Source of the DNA: an uncultured Actinomycetes bacterium
GTDB taxonomy: Bacteria > Actinomycetota > Thermoleophilia > Solirubrobacterales > Solirubrobacteraceae
DNA length: 5,467 nt
Assembly: GCA_937888775.1 (NCBI GenBank)
Contig: CALAQT010000099.1
Coordinates: 1-5,467, forward strand
Direction of reading: 5' to 3'
Within the stretch, counting starts at the first letter, position 1. Each line of letters opens with the position of its first letter. Positions 1 through 5,467 of the stretch are shown here, in pieces. A program made the position numbers and the translations under genes. The notes under the pieces are model-generated. The model did no database searches. It saw only the letters and a list, made by a program, of their open reading frames with translations, and was not told the DNA's origin.

Positions 1-55
1 GACGGCATACGATATATTGGCGTGACTGGAGTTCAGACGTGTGCTCTTCCGCTCT
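1..55 (+). other. Illumina P7/TruSeq indexed adapter (sequencing artefact, not genomic)
   Basis: These bases match the library adapter along their whole length. Positions 1-15 are the 3' part of the P7 flow-cell sequence (GACGGCATACGA followed by TAT instead of GAT, one mismatch at 13). Positions 16-21, ATTGGC, are the reverse complement of TruSeq index 6 (GCCAAT). Positions 22-55 are the TruSeq read-2 primer site ending in CTCTTCCG-CTCT instead of CTCTTCCG-ATCT (one mismatch at 52). The order P7, index, primer, insert is exactly that of a library molecule, so genomic sequence begins at 56. Adapter identity is from established knowledge of the kit sequences; the match was made by eye. Any start codon or upstream region called inside this stretch, such as the GTG at 39, is spurious. 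Confidence 0.97.
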
Positions 56-1016
56 AGGGCTGGCCAGTCCGGTCCTGGCCGCCGGCCTGGCCAGCCCTGC
101 AGCCTCGCCGGCGGGCAATTCGGCCTCGCCCCGGCCGCCGATGTACGTCGGTGCACCCGCCGGTGTCGGCGCGCCCGCCTTGACCGCCGCTACGCGCCTG
201 ATCCCCGGGCATGTCGCCTCCCCCTCGCAGAATCCGCCCGCTGACCTGACCACGGCGGCCGCGGCGCCGGCGGCCGACCAAGCATTCGGATCACCCCGGC
301 CGGCCTCGGCCGACGGGCTGGGGAGCGGCTTTGGACCGGCGACGGCCGCAGGAGCCGCCAATGGCGTCGCACGAGAGTCGGTTCCACGGCCCGCGGCGGC
401 CGGCGCACAAACCCTCCCGCCGCCCCCGCCGGTTGCGCTGCGACCGCCACAGGGTGGCGGAGGGCCGTCCGGCGGCGGTGGGCGTAGGCGGGGCTCCTCC
501 TACGGCGAGCCGTCTCGACCCCGGCGCGGGGTTCTGGTGGTGTTTGGCGTGCTCGGCGTTGTGGTCGTGGTGGCCGCGCTGCTGATCGTGACCTCCGGTC
601 CCGGGACCTCCACCAAGACCTCCACAACGACGGCGGCGGCCCAGCGCAGCAAAGCGCCCAAGACACATCGGCGGACCAAGGCGACGGTGGTCAATCCGGC
701 CTTGGTGACGGTGGCGGTGCTGAACGGGACCGCCACGCCGAACCTGGCGCACACGATCGGATCGCGGTTGGCCGCCGTCGGCTATAAGGAGGGAGCGATC
801 GTCACCGCGTCAGACCAGACGCAGACCTCCACCGTGGTCGGCTATCTGCCCGGTCACCGCAGCGACGCGCTGGCCGTAGCGACCTTGCTCAAGCTCGGAT
901 CATCGTCCGTTGCGCCGGTCAATCAGAGCAATCAATCCGTCGCCTGTCCGCCACCGGCGACGTGTACGGCAGCGGTGATCGTGACCGTCGGTTCCGACCT
1001 GGCCGCGGGCGCTTGA
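56..1016 (+). CDS. LytR_C-domain membrane protein, 5'-truncated by the contig edge
   Basis: This is the C-terminal 320 or so residues of a single-pass membrane protein; the frame is open from the adapter junction to TGA at 1014-1016. Roughly the first 155 residues are low-complexity Ala/Pro/Gly-rich, with a GLASP motif twice (57-71 and 84-98), a five-proline run and a GGGGPSGGGG stretch. An Arg-rich patch (RRRG, RPRRG) then precedes a hydrophobic helix at about 528-596 (VLVVFGVLGVVVVVAALLIV). By the positive-inside rule the N-terminal part is cytoplasmic and the C-terminus outside. A Thr/Lys/Arg linker leads to a LytR_C-like domain from about 705, with VAVLNGT at 714-734, an amphipathic helix (LAHTIGSRLAAVGY), and TSTVVGYLPGHRSDALAVATLL. 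Two cysteines in CPPPATC (945-965) could form a small extracytoplasmic disulfide loop. LytR_C domains occur at the C-terminus of some LCP cell-wall ligases and alone in actinobacterial membrane proteins; the biochemical role is unclear. No LCP domain lies in the visible part. The real start is unknown; ATG 141 is only an internal methionine candidate. Confidence 0.8.
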
Positions 1017-1019
1017 GGT
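1015..1019 (+). promoter_or_regulatory. Shine-Dalgarno GAGGT for the ComA-like gene
   Basis: GAGGT overlaps the TGA stop codon of the upstream LytR_C gene and sits 7 nt before the GTG at 1027. This is the clearest ribosome binding site in the window; it supports GTG 1027 as the start and suggests translational coupling of the two genes. Confidence 0.7.
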
Positions 1020-1026
1020 CCCGAGC

Positions 1027-1788
1027 GTGAAATCGCAACTGCTCGACCTTCCCGATCGTGCCGTCAAGCCCAGGCAGGTGGGGATCACCCATGTGCTCGA
1101 CCGTGGTTTGTCCGTGGCCGATGTGGACGGCCTGATCGAGGTGGCCGGAGAGTTCGTCGACCTGGTCAAGCTGGGTTGGGGCACCGCGGTCGCCACCGGC
1201 AACCTCCAGGCCAAGCTCGCGCGCTATCGCGATCAGGGCATCCCGGTCGTGCTGGGGGGGACGCTTACGGAGTTGGCGATCGCCCAGAGCCGGCTGGACC
1301 GGCTGATCGAGTGGCTGCACGAGTTGGGGCTCGGTCACATCGAGATCTCCGACGGGACGATCACGCTGGAGCACGAGCGCAAGCTCGAGCTGATCGAGCG
1401 GTTGTCGAGCGAGTTCGTCGTTTTGTCGGAGGTTGGCTCCAAGGACGACACTCGGATCATGGCGCCGTTTCGCTGGGTCGAGCAGATCGAGTCAGAGCTC
1501 GCGGCGGGCGCATGGAAGGTGATAGCCGAGGCGCGGGAGAGCGGGACGGTGGGGATCTTCCGCCACGACGGCGAGGTCCGAATGGGTCTGATCGACGAGA
1601 TCGCCCACGCGGTTTCGCCGGACAAGATCCTGTTCGAGGCGCCGCGTAAGGATCAGCAGGTGTGGTTCGTGCGGCGATTTGGGCCCGATGTCAACCTGGG
1701 CAACGTCACGCCTGAGGACGTGCTCTCGCTCGAAACGATTCGCCTGGGGCTGCGGTCGGACACCGCGGTCGCCGACGTGTATGACTGA
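1027..1788 (+). CDS. comA: phosphosulfolactate synthase, ComA family
   Basis: Predicted cytosolic TIM-barrel enzyme of 253 residues, the normal length for ComA. ComA adds sulfite to phosphoenolpyruvate to give (2R)-phospho-3-sulfolactate (EC 4.4.1.19), the first step of the archaeal coenzyme M route; bacterial homologues include Bacillus subtilis YitD, and the plant protein HSA32 is related. Family signatures appear in order: KPRQVGITHVLDRG (14-27), DLVKLGWGTA (45-54, usually KFGWGTS), VVLGGTLTE (74-82), HIEISDGTI (104-112), LSEVGSKDD (133-141), EARESGTVGI (168-177), FEAPRKDQQVWF (203-214), FGPDVNLGNV (218-227) and SLETIRLGLRSDT (234-246). The late motifs closely resemble the Methanocaldococcus protein as I remember it. 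GTG is chosen as start because GAGGT lies 7 nt upstream. The gap to the upstream stop is 10 nt, and the downstream phosphatase follows after 30 nt. Family membership is very secure. Whether the product serves coenzyme M, sulfolactate or something else cannot be read from the sequence. Confidence 0.93.
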   Translation: MKSQLLDLPDRAVKPRQVGITHVLDRGLSVADVDGLIEVAGEFVDLVKLGWGTAVATGNLQAKLARYRDQGIPVVLGGTLTELAIAQSRLDRLIEWLHELGLGHIEISDGTITLEHERKLELIERLSSEFVVLSEVGSKDDTRIMAPFRWVEQIESELAAGAWKVIAEARESGTVGIFRHDGEVRMGLIDEIAHAVSPDKILFEAPRKDQQVWFVRRFGPDVNLGNVTPEDVLSLETIRLGLRSDTAVADVYD

Positions 1789-1818
1789 GGCGCTCCGCCG
1801 CACCCTCTACATCAGCGC

Positions 1819-2376
1819 ATGAACCTCAACGGGGTGCTGTTGGCTCGCCACGGGGAGACCAACGACAATGTCGAGCCGATTCGGGCCCAGGGGTTCACCG
1901 ACACCCCGCTCAACGACCTCGGTCGCCGTCAGGCCGGTGAGCTGGCGCAGCGGATCGCCAAGGGCGAGCCGATCGCCTCGCTGTGGGCGTCTGACCTGAG
2001 CCGGGCGCGTGTCACCGCGGAGACCGTCGGTGCCCTCGTGGGCCTGGCGCCGTGTCTGGACGCCCGGCTGCGTGAGGGCAATCGCGGCGAATGGGAGGGG
2101 CGGCTGTTCATCGACATCGAGCGGGAGGACCCGGAGGGCTTCGCGGCCTGGAAGCGTGCCGGTTCGGGCTTTCGCTTTCCGGGCGGCGAGTCGCTGCCCG
2201 AGCAGCAGCAGCGGGTCACCGAGGCGCTGGCGGAGATCCACGGCACGGGTCGGCTACCCGCGCTGGTCGTGTGTCATGGCGGCAGCATCCGCGTGATGCT
2301 CTGCGCCCAGGACCCGCGCGGCCTCGACGCGTTCTGGGAGTTCAAGGTGCCCAACGTGGCGGTGGTCCCGCTGTGA
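1819..2376 (+). CDS. histidine phosphatase family protein (phosphoglycerate mutase-like)
   Basis: Soluble 185-residue enzyme of the histidine phosphatase superfamily, which removes phosphate through a phosphohistidine intermediate. The catalytic set is complete: LLARHGETN with R10, nucleophile H11 and G12; SDLSRARVTAE with the phosphate-binding R62; LREGNRGEWEG with E86 as likely proton donor; and VVCHGGSIR with H153. The length is typical of the short phosphatase branch (CobC-like or broad-specificity phosphatases) rather than of true phosphoglycerate mutases, which are about 230-250 residues. The substrate is unknown. Its position directly after the ComA-like gene suggests a phosphorylated sulfonate, with no biochemical support. 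The frame is the same as that of the preceding gene and is closed by its stop at 1786-1788; ATG 1819 is the only upstream-most start, though no Shine-Dalgarno is visible before it. GTG 1834 would also preserve the RHG motif. The 3' end overlaps the next gene by GTGA. Confidence 0.92.
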   Translation: MNLNGVLLARHGETNDNVEPIRAQGFTDTPLNDLGRRQAGELAQRIAKGEPIASLWASDLSRARVTAETVGALVGLAPCLDARLREGNRGEWEGRLFIDIEREDPEGFAAWKRAGSGFRFPGGESLPEQQQRVTEALAEIHGTGRLPALVVCHGGSIRVMLCAQDPRGLDAFWEFKVPNVAVVPL

Positions 2377-3191
2377 GGCGACTGCCGGTCGCGGCGTTCG
2401 TCGCGCTGGTGGTGGCGACGATCGCCGCATTCTTCATCACGCAGCACCTGAAGGTCACCACACCGCTGATCACGGGCTCGCCGTCACCGCTCCCCAGCGC
2501 GATCAACCCCGTTGCCAGGCGGACCTGCGTGGTCAGCACGCGGCTGGGAAAGAGGCGCGTTGCCTTCTGGCGGATGACGATCTCGTTCTATCTGCTGAAT
2601 CGATCAGACGACGTCGACGTGTACATCGTAAATCAGAACAGCGACATCGTCCGCACGCTCGCCACGGGCAGGTTCATGCGCGGGGGAGCACACCCGGTGC
2701 GGACGCAGTTCACCTGGGACGGCAGGCTGGACAACGGATCGATCGCGCCGGACGGCACCTACTACGTGCGCGTCTCGCTGGTCCACCAGGGGCGCACGAT
2801 CGTGATCTCAAACTCCGCCGGCGTCCCGGAGCCCGTCAAGGTGCTGACCGTGGCGCCGCATCCCGTCGTCACCCGGGTGGCCCCGTCGCAGGTCGCGGCG
2901 GGCGGGACCTCGGTCACGATCCACTACGGCGGGACCGAGAACGACCGGGCCTTCGTCAACATCTACCGCACCGGCGTTGCGGGCGGGCCGCGGCTGGTCA
3001 AGAGCTTCGCGGTCAAAGGGGACAGCCAGGAGGCGATCTGGAACGGCGAGATCCACCATCGGCCGGCGCCCGCCGGCAGATATCTGGTGGGCCTGCAGGC
3101 GATCGACGCGGCCTGCAACGTCGGCACGTTCCCGGGCCGGCTGCCACCGGAGCCGGCGACCGCGCCGCAGGCTCTGGTGACTGTGGGCTAG
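2373..3191 (+). CDS. membrane-anchored protein with two FlgD-type Ig-like domains
   Basis: A 272-residue protein, probably extracytoplasmic. Residues 1-4 (MRRL) and a hydrophobic stretch at about 5-26 form an uncleaved signal anchor or signal peptide; no lipobox cysteine is seen. A Pro/Ser linker (about 35-48) follows. Two beta-rich domains carry the same signature: domain 1 (about 63-160) has FTWDGRLDNGSIAPDGTYYV, and domain 2 (about 163-271) has AIWNGEIHHRPAPAGRYLVG, that is W-[DN]-G, then AP-x-G-x-Y. This resembles the FlgD Ig-like fold (FlgD_ig) used in secreted and surface proteins; no flagellar hook-cap region is present. C52 and C248 are the only cysteines and might pair outside the cell. 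The start is GTG 2373, giving a 4-nt overlap (GTGA) with the phosphatase; GGTGG at 2361-2365 is a weak ribosome binding site. The frame is open further upstream, but that part lies inside the phosphatase and is out of frame with it. The following flippase suggests a role in surface glycan assembly or anchoring; no enzymatic motif was found. Confidence 0.8.
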   Translation: MRRLPVAAFVALVVATIAAFFITQHLKVTTPLITGSPSPLPSAINPVARRTCVVSTRLGKRRVAFWRMTISFYLLNRSDDVDVYIVNQNSDIVRTLATGRFMRGGAHPVRTQFTWDGRLDNGSIAPDGTYYVRVSLVHQGRTIVISNSAGVPEPVKVLTVAPHPVVTRVAPSQVAAGGTSVTIHYGGTENDRAFVNIYRTGVAGGPRLVKSFAVKGDSQEAIWNGEIHHRPAPAGRYLVGLQAIDAACNVGTFPGRLPPEPATAPQALVTVG

Positions 3192-3240
3192 CGACGCCGA
3201 TGCACCAACAGAGCTCTTTCGGACACGACCCGCCAGCGCC

Positions 3241-4719
3241 GTGACCGCATACCTCAGGCGGCTTGTGTCCTCGTTGGCGGCCTATCAGCTGGCCGATGTC
3301 GTCTCGAAGTTCATCGCGGTCCTGCTGTTGCCGGTCTACACGCGCTACATCGACCCGGCCGGCTACGGCGTCGTCGAGCTGTTGGCCAATGGCGTGATCT
3401 TCGTCAGCATCGTCGTTCGCTTCGGGATGATCGAGGCGTTTCTGCGGTTCTACTTCACCGACACCGATCAGCAGCGGCGCGACGCACTGGCCCGCCGCGC
3501 CGTCGGCTTTCTGTTGATCGCGTCGACGATCACCGCCGCCGGCCTGACGGCCGCGGCTGCGCCGCTGTCACGCCTGGTGCTCAGCTACCGCGACCCCACC
3601 ACCTTTCGCGTCGCGGTGCTCGGCCTGTGGTCGTTCACCAACCTCGAGCTCGCCTACGGCCTGCTGCGCGTGGACGAGCGCCTCCGCGCCTATGCCACGG
3701 CATCGCTGGCCAACGTGGGGATGACGATCGCCGCGTCCGTGGTGCTGGTGGTCGGTCTGGGCGACGGGGCGCGCGGGCTGCTGCTCGGCAACTACGGCGC
3801 CTCGACAGTCGTGCTGCTGGCCCTGTGGTGGACGATGCGCCACCGGCTCGCGGTCCGCGGGGTCCGCGCCGAGCGCATGGCGGTGCTGCTGCGTTTCGGG
3901 CTGCCGACCGTGCCGGCCGAGGCCTCGGTGTACGCGCTCAGCATCGTCGACCGCTATTACATCTATCACGATCGCAGCCAGGCGCTGGCGGGTCTGTACT
4001 CGATCGCGATCAAGCTGGCGGGAGCGGTGGCGTTCATCGTGCGGGCGTTTCAGTATGCGTGGCCGCCGCTGGCCTACTCGATCACCGACGACGCCGAGGC
4101 CGGGCGCTTGTACGGCCTCGTCACGACCTACTACCTGCTGGTCAGCGGCTGGGTGGTGGCGGGCCTGGCCCTGCTGGGACGCTGGATCCTGCGCCTGCTC
4201 GCAGCCCATGCCTACTACGGTGCCTATCGTGCGCTTCCATGGGTGGCCCTGGGCTGGGCCCTCTACGGGCTCTGGGTGGTGTTCCTGGTGATCGCCGGGC
4301 GCGCCAAGGTCACCACGCGCAACTTCCCGGCGTCGCTGGCCGGGCTCGTCGCCAACGTCGTTCTGATCCTCACGCTGGTGCCGCCGCTGGGCATAGCCGG
4401 CGCCGGGATAGCGCTGTGCGGAGCCTATGTGGTCATGCTTGGCGCCATGCACTTGCTCACCCGGCGGGTGTTTCGCGTGGCGTTCGAATGGCGGCGCCTT
4501 ACCCAGCTGGCGCTGGTGCTCGGCGGGCTGTCCGCTGTCGGCGACGTGCTTCTCCCCGCGCACGGTCTGGTCGGCTTCCTGGCCCGGGCCGCGCTGTTCG
4601 CCGCGATCCCGCTCGTGCTGCTGTTCACGCGGTTTGCCCATCCCCAGGAGCTGGATCAGCTGCGCGCGCTGATCGCCCGGGTGCGCAGTTTCTATCCCCC
4701 GGCGGCCGAGAGCCGATGA
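3241..4719 (+). CDS. oligosaccharide flippase family protein (Wzx/MATE-like)
   Basis: Integral inner-membrane protein of 492 residues with about 14 hydrophobic segments (approximately 12-32, 42-65, 86-107, 122-142, 155-175, 178-198, 220-237, 250-275, 292-315, 331-353, 363-383, 384-405, 419-438, 442-463). This is the size and topology of the polysaccharide biosynthesis/MOP exporters that flip lipid-linked glycans across the membrane. Family features include the N-terminal LPVYTRYIDPAGYGVVEL, the mid-protein LRFGLPTVPAEASVYALSIV followed by DRYYI, and AFQYAWPPLAYS. It starts 49 nt after the Ig-like protein and overlaps the glycosyltransferase by ATGA at 4716-4719. GTG 3241 is taken as start, but no Shine-Dalgarno precedes it; GTG 3265, with AGGCGG at 3256-3261, is an alternative that shortens the protein by 8 residues. 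The transported substrate cannot be inferred from sequence. Lipid-linked sugar export is the general expectation for the family and fits the neighbouring glycosyltransferase. Confidence 0.92.
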   Translation: MTAYLRRLVSSLAAYQLADVVSKFIAVLLLPVYTRYIDPAGYGVVELLANGVIFVSIVVRFGMIEAFLRFYFTDTDQQRRDALARRAVGFLLIASTITAAGLTAAAAPLSRLVLSYRDPTTFRVAVLGLWSFTNLELAYGLLRVDERLRAYATASLANVGMTIAASVVLVVGLGDGARGLLLGNYGASTVVLLALWWTMRHRLAVRGVRAERMAVLLRFGLPTVPAEASVYALSIVDRYYIYHDRSQALAGLYSIAIKLAGAVAFIVRAFQYAWPPLAYSITDDAEAGRLYGLVTTYYLLVSGWVVAGLALLGRWILRLLAAHAYYGAYRALPWVALGWALYGLWVVFLVIAGRAKVTTRNFPASLAGLVANVVLILTLVPPLGIAGAGIALCGAYVVMLGAMHLLTRRVFRVAFEWRRLTQLALVLGGLSAVGDVLLPAHGLVGFLARAALFAAIPLVLLFTRFAHPQELDQLRALIARVRSFYPPAAESR

Positions 4720-5467
4720 GTCGCCCGCCGGTCAGCGTGGTGATGCCGTTCGCAGGCGATCTGCCCGCCGCGCGGGCGGCGGTGCAGACGCTGTTGGAGC
4801 TTCAGATCGGGCCCGGTGACGAGCTGATCGTGGCCGACAACAGCGGGGTGCTTGGCGCCGTGGATCCGGTTCGTGTGGTGCATGCGACCGGCGAGCAGTC
4901 TCCGGCGCACGCCCGCAACGTCGGCGCCGAGCATGCGCAGCGTGACTGGATCCTGTTCCTGGATGCCGACTGCCGTGCGCCCAGCGGGTTGATCGACACC
5001 TACTTTCGCCACCCGATCGACGCCGGCGTGGGCGCGGTGGCTGGCGAGGTGGCGCCGCTCACCGACGGGACCACGCTGGTCGCGCGCTACGGTGCGGCTC
5101 GGAGCTTCCTCGGCCAGGCCGCTCACCTGGCCCATCCGTACCTACCTCGCGCTGCGGCCGCGAACCTGCTCGTCCGTCGCGAGGCCTTTGAGCAGTTGGG
5201 CGGCTTCTACGAGGGCGTGCGGGCGGCCGAGGACACCGACTTCAGCTGGCGGCTGCAGCGAGCGGGCTGGCGACTGGAGCTGTGCCCCGAGGCTTGCGTG
5301 GAGCATCGCTACCGGACCACGGTGTCAGGTCTCACACGCCAATGGCGCGGATACGCGGCTGGGCGCGCCTGGCTGGGGCGTCGCTATGAGGGCTTCGCGC
5401 CCGAACCGGCGGCGCGCCGAGCCGGCGCTCGCGCCTGGGGGGCACTGCGAAGCGGCTTGAGGCGGGG
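4716..5467 (+). CDS. family 2 glycosyltransferase, 3'-truncated by the window end
   Basis: A GT-A fold glycosyltransferase whose first 250 residues are visible; no stop occurs before the window ends. It transfers a sugar from a nucleotide-sugar donor, probably at the cytoplasmic membrane face. Visible motifs: the N-terminal strand PPVSVVMPFAGD (4-15); ELIVADNSG (36-44); SPAHARNVGAEHA (62-74), the conserved N-G-A helix of GT2; WILFLDADC (78-86) with the metal-binding D83-A-D85; AAANLLVRREAFEQLGGFYE, a typical acceptor-loop region; and RAAEDTDFSWRLQRAGWRLE with E172-D173 as the likely catalytic-base motif, followed by a histidine (VEHRYR). ATG 4716 overlaps the flippase stop by ATGA, a strong sign of translational coupling; CGAGAG just upstream is a weak ribosome binding site. 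Members of this type are often around 280-330 residues, so perhaps a few dozen residues are missing. No transmembrane helix is visible so far. Donor and acceptor are unknown. Confidence 0.93.
   Translation, partial: MSRPPVSVVMPFAGDLPAARAAVQTLLELQIGPGDELIVADNSGVLGAVDPVRVVHATGEQSPAHARNVGAEHAQRDWILFLDADCRAPSGLIDTYFRHPIDAGVGAVAGEVAPLTDGTTLVARYGAARSFLGQAAHLAHPYLPRAAAANLLVRREAFEQLGGFYEGVRAAEDTDFSWRLQRAGWRLELCPEACVEHRYRTTVSGLTRQWRGYAAGRAWLGRRYEGFAPEPAARRAGARAWGALRSGLRR

Noticed and set aside
141..143. ATG as the true start of the LytR_C protein
   Set aside because: The frame is open and compositionally continuous upstream to the adapter junction (the GLASP repeats), and no ribosome binding site is evident. 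The gene is better treated as 5'-incomplete.
1254..1260. Run of seven G as a possible frameshift site
   Set aside because: The frame is intact through it and encodes the family-conserved GGTL motif, so there is no sign of an error or programmed slippage.
1790..1818. Inverted repeat GCGCT/AGCGC flanking the phosphatase start
   Set aside because: Only a 5-bp stem with a 19-nt loop and no U-tract; expected by chance in high-GC sequence and not a credible terminator.
2091..2372. 5' extension of the Ig-like protein frame into the phosphatase gene
   Set aside because: The extension is Arg/Gly/Ala-rich noise in an alternative frame of a well-conserved enzyme. GTG 2373 gives a normal signal-anchor N-terminus and a 4-nt overlap.
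3192..3240. Promoter or terminator in the largest intergenic gap
   Set aside because: No hairpin followed by T residues and no recognisable -35/-10 pair could be seen in these 49 bases.
3568..4641. Long antisense open frame of 357 codons opposite the flippase
   Set aside because: The translation is Gln/Arg/His/Gly-rich with no hydrophobic core or motif, as expected for the complement of a high-GC gene. The + strand frame has clear flippase features.
5092..5460. 122-codon + strand frame near the window end
   Set aside because: It lies inside the glycosyltransferase in another frame and has a Ser/Arg/Pro/Ala-rich composition without motifs.

Overview
The window reads as a high-GC (roughly two thirds by eye) bacterial chromosomal fragment. 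Every credible gene is on the + strand, several use GTG starts, and genes are packed with 4-nt overlaps or short gaps. A membrane-anchored LytR_C-domain protein together with the GC content points to Actinomycetota. A deep-branching lineage such as Thermoleophilia/Solirubrobacterales is my best guess, but that is inference. The fragment looks like a metagenomic or draft-assembly contig: its first 55 bases are not genomic but an Illumina P7/TruSeq indexed adapter with two mismatches.

Layout: (1) 1-55, adapter artefact. (2) 56-1016, the 3' part of a membrane protein with an Ala/Pro/Gly-rich cytoplasmic region, one transmembrane helix and a C-terminal LytR_C domain; its true N-terminus is lost at the contig edge. 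(3) 1027-1788, a ComA-family phosphosulfolactate synthase whose Shine-Dalgarno overlaps the preceding stop codon. (4) 1819-2376, a complete histidine phosphatase of the phosphoglycerate mutase-like type. (5) 2373-3191, a membrane-anchored protein with two FlgD-type Ig-like domains, overlapping the phosphatase by 4 nt. (6) 3241-4719, a multi-spanning polysaccharide flippase of the Wzx/MATE-like type. (7) 4716-5467, a family 2 glycosyltransferase overlapping the flippase by 4 nt and running off the window end.

The genes appear to form one transcription unit, or two with a possible break in the 49-nt gap before the flippase. The last part (anchored Ig-like protein, flippase, glycosyltransferase) looks like the start of a cell-surface glycan assembly locus. 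The middle pair (ComA-like synthase plus phosphatase) could make a sulfonated C3 compound from phosphoenolpyruvate and sulfite, with the histidine phosphatase standing in for the unrelated ComB phosphatase; this is a hypothesis from adjacency only. I saw no RNA gene, CRISPR array, mobile element, convincing promoter or intrinsic terminator. No gene-free stretch exceeds 55 bases.
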